Below, piece by piece: positions 20,919 to 33,315 of a stretch of DNA of 64,000 nt. The stretch is from Anadara kagoshimensis. Its lineage: Eukaryota > Mollusca > Bivalvia > Arcoida > Arcidae. Positions within the stretch are counted from its first letter, which is position 1, and every line of letters starts with the position of its first letter. The translations under genes and the position numbers were made by a program. The notes under the pieces are model-generated. The model made no database searches. It saw only the letters and a program-made list of their open reading frames with translations, and was not told the origin of the DNA. The stretch is taken from NCBI GenBank assembly GCA_021292105.1, contig CM037864.1:47256094-47320093 (forward strand), in the 5' to 3' direction.

Positions 20919-22738
20919 CTGTTTACCACGATTACGAAGGGGAGTCCTGCAAAGTAAATTTTCTATACCCTCAACTCTAATATGTCGACTAATAGAGGAA
21001 TCACGCATCCAAGTCATGTGACAGTCGCATGCTAACGGGTTTCCAGATACAAATAATGTAGATTGGTCTTTTAGAATTGTCTGAACGTCTTTTCTAATTG
21101 TATGCAAACTATTTTCCGACAGTAACAGCTCTTTAAGTCTCATCTGAGAAGATTTTGGCACATTTATCCAAAGTAAATGGTTATCACTAATATCCAGTGT
21201 TGATAACCACTGTAGCATTTCCACAAGCGAAAAGTTAAAATTAAGAAGTTTATTTCCTGATAAATTTAGATCCACTAATCCAAGAATTTGTCTGAAAACA
21301 TTTGCTTGAATATCAATAATACTGTTTGACGCCAAATTTAAATCTCCGATATTTTCGAGTCCAGAGAACATGTCATTCGGAAGCGATTTTATTTTATTGT
21401 TTGACAAGTCAATGCTGAGTAAACTCTGTAGCCGTCTGAAAACTCCAGTGCTCAACTGTTTGATTTTATTGTTGTTTAAGTATAACTTTTGAAGACTGTC
21501 GAGCGTGGATAAAGCTAAGCTATGTATACGTTTAAGTCTGTTATTCCCAATTTTGAGAGTTTTGAGGTTTGGCATTCCAGAAAGTGTATCAGCATCAAGC
21601 TTCCTTATACCGTTATACTGCAAGTCCAACGTAGTCAATTTCGAGAGATGTGACGGCGAGGCAGTTGCAAAGGCCAGTTGTTCTATCCTTCCGATGAAAT
21701 TATGTTGTAAATTTAATTCTTTTAACTCTGGTAAACTGCTAAATATATTCTGACGGATAGTCCTTAATTTGTTATGAGACAAATCTATATATTTAACGTA
21801 TTGTAACGGCAAAAATGTACCTTCTTCTATGTTTTCAATGTGATTTCGAGATAGATCAAGTCTGTTGAGATTACTTAAATGGGTAAATGCATCACTTCCA
21901 AGAGATGTCAACTTGTTACTGCCAATATAAAAATCAGTTAAAGCACCCAAACCATAAAATAAGGTAGCGCGGATTTCATGGATATCATTTGTTGAAAGGT
22001 CTAGGATTTTCAGTTTATTTAAATGACGTAACGATCCTTCTTCTATCGTTTCTATAACATTAGCGGACAGCAGTAATTCCTCTAAGTTACGAAGATTAAC
22101 AAAAGAATCTGCCCTAACAGACGATAGCATATTCCCTCTCAATGACAAAGATTTAAGAGCATGGAGATTGTGAAACCATCTTGGCCGGATGTCAGAAATA
22201 CGGTTTCCGCTCAGCAAAAGTTCTTGTAGCCGCACATTCCTATCAAATGTATCCTCAAAAAAGGTTGTTAAATTGTTGCGTGACAAATCAAGTCTTTGTA
22301 GATATACGAGAGTGCGGAACTGGTTTCTATTCAATCTCTGCAATTTATTCCCATTCAAATTTAAAGTCTTGATATTTTGGATAAACTCAAAAACGGATGG
22401 CGGAAGGCGATATATGACGTTGTCGGACAAATCCAATTCGTTTAAGCTTTGAAGTCCTCTGAATACAGCAGACGATAGATGACGGATGTTATTGTTTGGT
22501 AATGACAGTTTCCTCAAGTTTCCCAATCTATTGAACACATGCGGATATAATACCCCGATGTTATTCCCGGATAATGTAACCTCGTGAAGGAGATAATTGT
22601 TCGCAAACACATCTCTTTCTATATAACGTAACTGGGTGTTGGGTATTATTGGTCGGTCATCACTCTGTTGTCCTGGTGATAAAGTTGGTCGCGGTGATGA
22701 TCCACTACTGTCACCAAATATGGTTAATGAGAATATAT
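20919..22738 (-). CDS. Gene B, LRR exon
   Basis: Acceptor tatattttcag|ATATATTC, donor CAG|GTGAGA, 1820 nt, phase 1 in and phase 0 out, residues 108-714. It begins with a Ser/Pro-rich stretch (about 117-140, SSGSSPRPTLSPGQQ), then about 21 repeats of 24 residues (first at about 158, LHEVTLSGNNI) and the LRRCT start NPLACDC (674-680) to LLCRTP. Repeat 13 is five residues longer (FATASPSHLSK), as in gene A. All repeats sit in one exon. The frame upstream of the GTG at 22610 stays open and coding-like back to the acceptor, so no start is needed here. The protein should form a solenoid used for ligand binding. Confidence 0.95.
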
Positions 22739-22976
22739 CTGAAAATATATGAATACAAACAATTTTTTAAAATGAAGATGCATCTGGACAATGTCGGTGA
22801 AGTTATTGCTAAAAATGGAGAAAAAACTGGATAATGTTTGTAAATCGGTTGTGCAAATTCGTTTATATTTGAAAAAAAGTTCTCTGCAGGCACAACATCC
22901 GTTGAAGAATATTTACCTTCGGATTTTTGCGTAACACTTAAGTATGTACTAGAGACTCGTTTATGAGTGTTCATCC

Positions 22977-23038
22977 CTCTCTCTCTCTCTCTCTCTCTTC
23001 AGGTCAATATACACAGCCATTTGTTACTTCTATCCAAC

Positions 23039-23072
<34 letters not shown>

Positions 23073-23111
23073 AGGTCAATATACACAGCCATTTGTTACT
23101 TCTATCCAACA
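22977..23111 (+). repeat. Tandem duplication of a (CT)n block plus about 44 bp flank
   Basis: Two copies of (CT)n followed by TCAGGTCAATATACACAG ... TATCCAACAC, the flanks being identical. The CT runs differ in length. The block sits about 240 bp upstream of the gene B LRR exon. Confidence 0.92.
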
Positions 23112-24256
23112 CCTGTTACCTACGAACTGTTTCAACAATTCCTGCAACTCTCACCGTGTTCAATGACAGAGCAAACTATGCAAGATGTTTAGTTGGTCCA
23201 TTGGTGGAATTTATTTGTTCACTGTTATAGTTTACAATGCATTTCGCTTATAATGGTTTTAAACAGCTGATAATGTTTATAGTTTATTTTCTGAATATCG
23301 GACTCCCCTGTTTGGCCTTGAAAAATAATGAAGATATACCACGAAATTCCAATTACAAAAGAAACATGTCTAACATAATGATATAGCTGAAATATACCTT
23401 ATGTTCAATATGTCATATCCCACATTTTGAATTTAATCATAAAATACCTTCAAAAAGTGATATATTACACATGTATCATGCAGTTTGATACAAATATTGT
23501 TTTAAATATTATACATTCATCGTCAAATATTAATTTTAATTTTCATTTCAGATTATTTTGCAAATACATTCATGTCTAAGTTATGGAAGGCTGCAGTTAG
23601 AAATTATTGTAAAACTTAAATCTTGGGTCTGTTGCATTTGCAAATCATTTAAAACTAAATCACATGTTTCTATCATTTACCATATGAAAGGTTGCAAGCT
23701 TCTACACACTACTATAAAAAGTAGTTGGTATATGCTGTGTGGTCAATTATAGCCGTCCAGTGTGGTCATTTTGATGGACAAGAGCTCTCAATTTAAAAGT
23801 GTTTTCTTTCATTAATACAGGGTCATGACCGGTAGAGCTATCATCGTTAGACCCTTGAAGATAATAAAAACTGTCTGAATTATTACCAGCTAGGAAGTAT
23901 CCAATACAAAGATAAATGTTCATTGCTTTTTAATACCGTTTTGTTAAGGTATTTACACAGTGCAGTGTCATAAACACATTTAATTGAAACAAACGTTCAG
24001 TAATAAACATGTAGCTAATGCACATATAAATGTTCATTGCTTTTTAATACTTTTTGGTGAAGTTATTTACACGGTGCAGGGTCTAATTGAGACAGGATAC
24101 AACATTTACAACGCTTAAAAGGAATTTAAGTCAAACTTTGTTACAAAGTTTATCAGTAAAACACCTTTAATTATAACATTAATACTTCCTCGTCAGTGAC
24201 ACTTTGCACATATTACATACGTATTGATCAATTAGGTGTAGTGCATTAATGTGATA
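23112..24256. other. Intronic, nothing recognised
   Basis: Within the gene B intron. GTTCATTGCTTTTTAATAC occurs twice (near 23918 and 24029), so there may be a small local duplication. Confidence 0.35.
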
Positions 24257-24437
24257 TACAGTAAATCCTTACCATAAAGGGCGTCTAAGGGAACCTGTAA
24301 AAGTGGCCTTTATAGGCACTTGGTCCTTATATACAAGTTCAAATCGTCAGAATAAAGAGCAAATGGGATATAATTTCACCGGCTTAGAAGCAGGTGGTCC
24401 TAATAAAGAGGTGGTCTTTAAGGCAGGTTCGATTGTA
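24257..24437. mobile_element. CAGT-ended MITE, copy 2
   Basis: TA-CAGTAAATCCTTACCATAAA at the left and AGGCAGGTTCGATTG-TA at the right, with internal AAGTGGCCTTTATAGGCA and AGGTGGTCTTTAAGGC as in the copy at 7967-8150. Overall length is nearly the same (181 and 184 bp). Confidence 0.72.
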
Positions 24438-27262
24438 CATGTATATGTAATTTGAACTTTCAAAATCATTTCAGAGTAACATAACTTGATTTGTAATTTC
24501 AAAGGGACACGGTGACTTTAATAACATAATAATTTATCACAGTAAAAGAATATTAAACGTGAAAATGATATATACATGTATTATGTATGATTTTGACATT
24601 TTTTATTTGAAACATGTGATATATTACATGTACTTGAAAATAAATACAGACATTTTTTCTCACAATTAACACACATGTAACATAACATAAAATAAATAAG
24701 CAAAGAGAAAATGAAAACTTTGACATCTGCGGTTAATGGGATCTAACCCTGGAGCGGAAAGTAGTAATTGCGTCATTTATTTAATATAGCTTTGATCAGG
24801 TCCAAAATTACGAAAATAAAGATCTTATCAAAGACTAGAATAGTATTCTACGGATGAGTTGTTGAACGGTAATGAGATTGGCAAAGAAATGATTAAAGTT
24901 TACAAATTAAGGAACTCATGGACTGTTGAAATAATGATGTTATTATGTGTTTCCAAGCGTGTGTGAATCCGTCCCACTGGAGAGACCGAGGTCTTGTTAA
25001 TTATTTTTCAAAATCGTATTAAAAGACGACACGAGGCTGTGATATGTTTGATAAGCAAACGACACATTCGCTTTGTAGATAACGAGATATTAATGTGACT
25101 GTGAATGTCATCTTCCCAGGCTTAAAATTTTGTTATAATTAGGCTTTTACGACCCTCAGTTGTATAATATCAAAATGATGATGTAGGACACTACATTAAA
25201 TTGTAATTTTCATAAAGTGCTTTGCTAGGTCAACACTTCACGCGGAATATATTATTTCACATTCTTATTAATTTTCTGAACATGCTTAGAATTTTCTGTT
25301 CATGATGCAAGTTTTTGTCAAAAACAAGCGACACCACGTAATCACAATACATGCATTAACCCATTAACCGTCAAAAACTTCAATAATTATGTTGCATAAT
25401 GATTACCTTGATCCGTTTACTTATTCCACATGCTAACTAGTGTTGTTCTTGGTTGTTTGTGGCTGTTGCCAAAGATTTGCAAGTTTGCATTTGACCTTAG
25501 GTCAGCATTATTGTTAGAAATCCCAACTCTTCGCAAGTTCTGTTAGATCAAATCCAACTCTTGATAACGAAACTTTCACTTTATTTATGAAATTATCTAA
25601 TTTATTCTAGAAATCGAAAAATAAAAGTACATTGTTTAGAATATGGCGCGAAGACAAGAACTATTGGCAATATTTCCGGTTTACGGAATGGGTGTCGACG
25701 GGAAATGTAAAACTACAATACAAAACGGAAAGGGTGGGTGAACTTTTTATTAATGAAATGTTTTAAGGCTTATCCGTACGCTATCATTCCTATCTATGTT
25801 TACAGATGAAGCAATTATGATCAAACACACACGTTAATTATGTAATTTGTATTCTTTTCAATTGGCATATTACCACCATTTAACGCGAGCTGTAAACTAT
25901 AAACCGACATCATCTCTTATTAGTTAGGCGGCTGCCCAATGTCATGAATTACCATCTGCCCGAAATATATCTCGTGTTGTTTAATTTGTTACACAGTTTT
26001 CTTATATATTTTATTTCATGTAATTTTGACATAAGAGGCTACCAATGAGTGAATTCCTCTCCAACTCTTCAGCTACAACAGTACCAGACAAATGTCCTCT
26101 AAGAATTGGCTGTTTACGAGTAGAACGCAGTTGTTATCTCTACTCTCTCGATTCGCAGTACATGTCATCGGCCAAATTTAGTATAGTATGGCTGACGAAA
26201 GCGTAGCAGACCTCTGTGGCAGAAGATTTTATCCAGCAAGTTTACCATAGATCTAAAATAGGTTAGGTACCAAGCCAAACTTTCGGAGCCCTAATATATT
26301 TTCTTGAGGAATATCCGGAATTCATTCGAAATGATTTTGTTTTAAATTTCTCGAGATCCCGAAATCCCGTTGATGATACTTTCAAAATGGCGAAGAATTT
26401 GTGGAAGTTCCACGTGATTTTGACACGAACTTTGCTACTCGCCCATATATGGATTGTTTTGTTGGAGTGAAGGACTTCTGCAGTTTGATTAGTTTTAGAA
26501 TTATCAAACAGGTTATTCAAAGTGAAAGCCTCGATTTTGCGGCCTTTGGTCCAGCTTCGCTTCCTATCATTTGATCGGCGACTTTGTTATTCAGATGTCA
26601 TATCTTGTTTTTGTTTTAATTTAAATTGTTAAAATTTAAAAATAATTTGAAGCTTGTGTTCCAAATGTAAAACTGCCAAACGACACATTTAAAATACTTT
26701 TGTGCAAGGTTTATAATGAAAGTTTAATAGATAGAGCTCGTGTATATTGAAACCTATGACTCTAGACCAGCTCTTGCTATATTTATACAATTATAACCAG
26801 TGGTTCGGTGTGCTTAAACACTTTTGAAGATGTCTAACCATCTCAGTTTTGTTACAGCCAGCGGTCCTTTAACATGCCGTATTTTGAAATAAAAAAATGA
26901 TTTTAAGAACCTATCGTGAGCCAAAGATAAAGATGTTTCGTATCTGTTTATATAAATCTATATCGTATAAAAAATTCCAATTAGTAATTGAACGGAAGCC
27001 AAATCCGCTGTAACCGTTTACGAGAAATGAAAGATGATTATACAATATGGATCATTTAATAACGGTAATGGGATTTCTTAACAGATTAATGGGAACGAGG
27101 TTTTCTGACTTACACATGCTTTAACTTTTTTTCTTTTTTCAATTTCAAACTTTTATAAGTTTTTGAAATCGTTTGTTGACTGTTTCGATCAAAAAGGCAT
27201 ATTTTTTCAGTTTTTAAATGCTTGGTTGTGAATTTTTGACGATTTTATATACAAAACATAAA
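24438..27262. other. Intronic stretch with a CG-richer patch
   Basis: Mostly plain AT-rich intron. From about 25620 to 26600 the sequence becomes less AT-rich, with several CpG and balanced codon-like stretches. Short frames there are ATGGCGCGAAGACAAG (25643-25741) followed by a GTGGGTG donor-like site, and a 20-codon frame starting MADESVADL (26188-26250). A minus-strand frame (26520-26263) also falls here. None matches a family I know, so none is called as a gene. Confidence 0.35.
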
Positions 27263-27263
27263 C

Positions 27264-27264
<1 letters not shown>

Positions 27265-27297
<33 letters not shown>

Positions 27298-27312
27298 TAA
27301 TAATAATAATCA
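27265..27312 (+). repeat. (AAT)n microsatellite
   Basis: AATAATAAT... run broken once by AAAA. Confidence 0.95.
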
Positions 27313-29434
27313 GGTATGACCGGTAAACAACGCAAAAACAAAATGCATTGTATATAGATCTATATAAATGGACCTGTAAACCTTCAAACAAGGAAATGTC
27401 GAACAGCAATAAATGTGTTTGTTTTATACAAAACTTCCTATACTAGTTTTACCTTTATGGCTCATTGTTTAGAAAAAATGTAATTGTAATCACCATGTTT
27501 ATACATTTTGCCTGGCATCTGTCTAGGTTGTTATGATATTGTCGATTTAGGGGTATATTAGAGAGATAAGGCGCGATATGCATTTACCTTGCATTTAATG
27601 TCTGACTGGACTGTTTGAAATGACCTGTTGTGTGAGGAGAATGCCTTATAATCAAGAACAGCTATAAACAAACTTAAAATGCACTCGGTGGTATCATCTT
27701 GGTTGCAATCAAAGTATTTTAAAAGATAAATAAAAAAGAATATTACTTTTTATACTACAGGCCTAGCGAAATTTTGATGCCCATTTGTCAAAGATTTAAT
27801 AGAATTGCCAAAAAAAAAAAAAACTAAAATATTATCAGTTTATTGAACTGATATTGTGAAATATTGCCAAGTAGCAAAATACATAAAATTTACTTTCACT
27901 AGTATTTCATCAAAGCATACAGTTTTTTGCATCTCATAATGCAAACTGTTTCACTAGTTCTTGTATAAGGGTATAGTGATTCAGACGAAAGTGTCATGTG
28001 GTGAAGTTTGCAGTATAAAAAATGGATTTGGGAAAACCTCGCGCAGAAACAATATCATTTGCGCCTCATAATTTATTGTTTAATTTCTATGCGAAACACA
28101 TATTGTTAAAAATCAAAATAACAATTAATTTTAACATGTTACATTGCACTGCCATATTTTTGCATAATACTGTATTTTGATAAATGAAATAACAAATATT
28201 GTGTAAAGTGTGTACAACATGTATGTATAACATGTGTACTTTTAAGTTTTAAAATACTTTAGCGCAATGATCTTTTTAATTTATTTCGAATTGCTGTATC
28301 AATAATTGCCTGTAATTTATATTTCAAGATCTAAAAGCACATGTATTCATACATGTATAAATTTGTTATTCGATTTTTACTCCAAATAACGAAAAACAAT
28401 AAATACATATATGTATTTCTATAATTAAAGTGTCTCACGCTAAATGAGCAATAAAATTAGAAATGTTTGAAGTCGATCTGTTTACAAAATGCAAATAATA
28501 AAAAATATAATCTCCGAACATAAATTACATTAAATTAAACTTAGGTCTAGTATCATTATTTGATTGTGTTCAGCAAGGCGTGGTGTTGACGCCGTGCCTG
28601 TTGTGTTGAGTTTCTGGTGTGAGGTATCTGATATATTATAATCACATATCACACACACGTGAGAAAACATCATAAAAAATTAAACAAGATCTAATGAATA
28701 TTAAACATGCAATTCATTCTAAAAATAAAACTTAAGTTCTCATAAAAAATGTTTTAATGGATTATTTTTTCTGTATTTGATGACTCTGAAAAAACTGATG
28801 TCTACCGAAGGGAAATTGGTTTCCAAATATAGAAATTAAAAAAGAGAATTTTAATCTATTTCCTGTATTCCGTCTCATTGCATTATCCATTTCACAAAAT
28901 TGCCCCTCTTGTTTAAAATCACGAATGAAGAAATAAACGAAAATTTAAAAAGGTGCCTTCTCCCAATTGTGGCCTCAATGGGGTTATGATATTTTTTCTT
29001 ATCAAATAATTTATCAAATGGAGATTTTCATTTAAGACGTCAGATGTGGTCTTTTGTTTCACAAATGGAATAAAACCCCTATATATCGTTTTTATAATAG
29101 TAGGTATAACTGACCGTATAGAAGCATATATTTTGCATAACACCTGTGAATTTGAATTTTAAGTGCTTAAGAACTCATTCAAGACGAGCAAATGTTAGCC
29201 TTATAAACAAAGATAAAGGGGTTTGGATTTAGGATAATGAGGTATAGATACCATCTGAATCAGCTTCGTACTAATACACAATGTAATTTAATGCAGTCAA
29301 GGTTGTGAGTTTCATCATCAGTAGTCCAAACACACTGTGTTTATATTGTCTTGTTTCGTTCCTTAGTTGGTTCATGTACTCGGTAGTAATTGCTAATGAT
29401 AAGAACAAGCTTAGGCATCAACAATGAACGATGT
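27313..29434. other. Intronic, nothing recognised
   Basis: AT-rich sequence without a recognised element. Confidence 0.4.
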
Positions 29435-29590
29435 CCAACACAAACATACTGGTCCATGTTAAAATCACAAACCCAAAAGCAAAGTTTGTTAAAAACGTGA
29501 ACTTGAACTTCCAAAGAAAGAGAGTGAGGCCGGGAACTCCGGAAGTGTAAGCACCTCTTGTTTATTGTTTAGATACAGGCTACGGTGAAC
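29435..29590 (-). mobile_element. Degenerate 3' tail of the Penelope-like family
   Basis: Motifs CAAACATACTGGTCCATG, GTGAGGCCGGGAACTCCGGA and GTAAGCACCTCTTGTTTA in the reverse orientation, with internal losses. Confidence 0.6.
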
Positions 29591-30279
29591 TCAGATTGGG
29601 AATGAAATTTAGAACATGAACTGTAGGGAGTTAAAATATCCATATGTATCTTAATTAGTTTGTTTGTCTGAATTATGTTTTACGCCCAGCAAGATTTGTC
29701 TGTTTAAGAACGGTAAAGTGAACCGAACAACCGGAAAGAAAACACACTGTCAATACAGTTTGACAGTTGAAAACTTTAATCAGGCGCTGAGAGGTGCTAA
29801 AATCAGAAACTCGTTGGAGACTATTTCATAACAGTGAACACATGTAAAATGTTATATTAATATAAGTAATACTGCAGTTATGGACATAAAGGTCACTTGT
29901 TCGTCCCATGTTTAGAACCTGACCCAATTTGAAAAAGGCAACTTTGCTGAAGAGAACAATGACCCAATTCGCTATCATAAATAGGTTTTTTTACCATTAA
30001 CCGTGTTGGATGATAATACTTGAAATGTCATAAGTGGTTTAAATACAAATTTATATTTGTTCAAAATGCGTCAACTTGATTTTTAAGCAAACATATGTAT
30101 AACATGTAGTGGCAGGTTTGTCCTCGTGGTTGATTCATGTTTTCTTATGAATGAGCTCGATGATAATTACTACAGTCAAATAAATCTATATCTTAGATAA
30201 CAAATAATTAATTCACCTTAAAATGTTATATTTGAACTTTATATATCATTACTTTAAGGCCAGTCGGGATAGTGATATT
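29591..30279. other. Intronic, nothing recognised
   Basis: No recognised element. Confidence 0.4.
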
Positions 30280-30496
30280 ACAGACCTGTCGATCGTTTAA
30301 CACTGAGCTAACGAAAAGGAATGAAAGCTTAAATTTGGATGCCGAGAATCCGATATATATATGGATAGCTATAGCGACCGTAAAGTAGCCAAAAGATACA
30401 TAGCAGCCGAAAAAGTGTAGAGATTTCTCTAAAAAGGGCCAAAATGAACTGACATTAATCCGTAAGTGTTAAAACTTCTCGACGCACCTGTACTGT
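30280..30496. mobile_element. ACAGACCTG-ended MITE, copy 1
   Basis: Left end ACAGACCTGTCGATCGTTTA (continuing ACACTGAGCTAACGAAA). The right end is its imperfect reverse complement (GTGTTAAAACTTCTCGACG, CACCTGTACTGT). A similarly sized relative lies at 43027-43237. No coding capacity. Confidence 0.62.
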
Positions 30497-32789
30497 ATGT
30501 ATTTGAATAGTCAAAAAGAAGTGAAACTTTACGTTTAATTTAGACTCGATAATCGAAAAGTACAGAATGATAATTATTTGTGTATTGTATTAAGGTGTTT
30601 TATAACATGTCTTTGATATACCCACACCCTAAGTCTAACAATAAAAACATCTACTGCTTCATTAACCATTCAAAACATGAAGGTTAGACAACTAATAGAG
30701 CCCTTAAGTAAATAAAATACTTCATTAACTAAAGATTACTAATACTATGACATTAGTACGATTTTTTAATGAAATGTCAAATTCGATTTTATGTCCAGTT
30801 GTATTGATTATTATCGATTTTTATACCTGTATGTTTCTATTTTGATTGCTATCTCTTCTTTATTTCTATTTGTTGATAGTTTGATAAAAGATAGTTTTGA
30901 CATTTTAAAATCCAAAGAAACAACAAAATAATAAATATGATATCAGTAATATTAAATATGATGAAAACAAGCTTTTAATGGACTTAGTAGAGACATATAT
31001 TTATATGTATTTTTAATTATAGACACTTACACTGTATCTTGTAATTATTTATGGAAAATTGAAGTTGTAATGTTTTGAAGTCTATTATTGTTATTATTAT
31101 CATTGAAGCAAACATCAATAAGCAGATATTATTGAAAAAATACATACATTTAAAAGCATAAAATGACACATTATTGTTAATAAGAATGTATTTAGCAACA
31201 TACGTCTATCTATCTAGGTTTTATCGGAGTTGTCTATTGAGTCGGGGGGGGGGCAATTCTAATGGTTTCAGTCGATCATCGACGCGTTTCTTACCACAGG
31301 TGACACTTGCATAAACCGCGATTTAACATGTAATGATGCTGTATTTCTTCTTTCATACATTTTAACATCACATGTGTAGGTATTGACTAATTCCTTCCAG
31401 TTTCAAATGTTGTATTTCAATCTCCGTTTTCTAACATCAATGTTATATGTGTATTTTTTTTTAGATTTTTAACAAAGAGACATATTCAAGATTCTCTACA
31501 CGACGCTAACATCAAATTCCAAAATACGTGTCTAGTATTTTTAAATTAACACAGGTGTGTTGATATAATTGAATTTTAATTCTTGATGAATAGGGTAAAG
31601 ACAAAACACGTGGAAAGATTTAAACTAAATCTTCTTTAGTTAAAACATTAAATCTTAACGATCTGAATACATTGTAAACGAACCGGTCATCTCCGTTTAC
31701 TAATTACGCTTGCACGGTCACTTAAGTCAGTTTTGTTCTTCTACTAAATTAAAGTTTGTTCTTTGAATGATAAAGTTTAACTGTAACTAAAACATGCCTA
31801 ATTTTAAAAAAAATGAAATAATCTATACAGATTTGAAAACAAAATGTTCGTTTCAAAACATGCAGTGTTTATAATATATAGTATTGACGTTTAATTACAT
31901 CAACATTACTAAGAAGAAACGTGTGACATATTTCATGTCTTTCTTTTTTTCAAAATGTTGTTACACTTTAGCTTGTGGGTAATGTTTCTCATATTATTTA
32001 GCACACCCAATGTATGACTTCTCTTTTTGTTAGTCCTCTATCAACTTTGTAAGATACTTCTATGTAGAAATGTTTTAATAATAATGGTTGCATAATTACA
32101 TGGCAAAGTGCAACGATCTACAAACAAGAAAATAAAACAAAAACGTGTATACTAGTTTTGTTTTTGAATGTCAAGGTTCAGAAAAAAAAATCTTACATTG
32201 TATAGGAATAGAAAAGGTTACTTTTACTCCTCTTGTCAGAAATTAAATCATGGTTGATATCGTTAGCCAACATATCCATACAAGATAACATTCCCAACGG
32301 CATCGATTTGTCAGAAAAACCGCTTGATGGACCAAACATTTTCACCGATTGTTCAGAACTAATCATTTGAAGCCGGTCGTAATAATTACATATTATCAGA
32401 ATAAATGTATCTATGTATTGTCTAGAATTGCCTGAGGTAGCTGCTATAAGTTTGTGGTTTTGAAGAGATGGCTATCTTTTATCTGTTTGCCTTACATAAG
32501 AACGCGTCTTACTCAATTTTTATCAAGTTCTATAAACATTGGAGATAAACAACACAGCTATAATTGGCAAAATTAAGATAAACTACCTTGTTGTTTCAGA
32601 TCCGACATCAACAAGTTGTGTAACGCCGGATAACATGATGGCCTATTTGCATAACTCCTAAAATCATCATCGTATATTATTCTATATCCTATAGTTAGAT
32701 AGTCATATTGCATCATTGTTTTTAAAATGTTGAATATGTTATTGATATCGATACTTTTTATATAGGCAAACAACTTTGACCTGTCCGAT
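30497..32789. other. Intronic, nothing recognised
   Basis: AT-rich. It includes a G10 tract near 31242; no other element is seen. Confidence 0.4.
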
Positions 32790-33315
32790 TGACCTTTAAT
32801 TTAAATATTTATCACGGACCAAGTATTATAATGTGGAAAAGAGTAGTAGACTTTGTAATTGTTGTAATATGAAAGTTCAAGAAAATGAATATCATTTTTT
32901 GTTAGTGTGTTCTGTTTATATTGATTTACGGCGAAAACATTTTTCTACTTATTATTGTAACTGGCCTAACATACAAAAATTTACAAGTCTTTTGTCTTCA
33001 AAAAATGCTTCTTTAATTAAGAAAACCTCAAAATATTTATATTATGCATTTAAATTGAGGGACGAAATATTATGTTTAGTATAATCTACACTTTTTTTGG
33101 ACAAATGTGTAACTTATTATACATGTAAAATGGAAATATTATACATTTATATATTATATTATCATAATTATTATTTGTGATGCTCTCTTACCATATTGAT
33201 TGTTTCTCTTTGTATTACATGTAATTTGTAACATAATTTGCCACAAGTTATGTAAAATATATTTGTGGCAAAAAGCATATGTATGCTTAATGCAATAAAG
33301 ATTGAATTGAATTAA
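32790..33315 (+). pseudogene. LINE (non-LTR retrotransposon) C-terminal fragment and 3' UTR
   Basis: The frame around 32812-33083 reads LSRTKYYNVEKSSRLCNCC, then VQENEYHFLLVCSVYIDLRRKHF and KKTSKYLYYAFKLRDEIL before a stop. The CxxC ... EYHFLLxC pattern is the zinc-binding C-terminal tail seen downstream of the RT domain in many invertebrate LINEs. The following 230 bp of 3' UTR ends in AATGCAATAAAGATTGAATTGAATT, with a short ATTGA repeat tail. No RT core is present: 5'-truncated and inactive. Confidence 0.72.

Noticed and set aside
21505-21753. Plus-strand frames opposite the gene B LRR exon (also 22181-22452)
   Set aside because: Antisense shadows of the LRR repeats.
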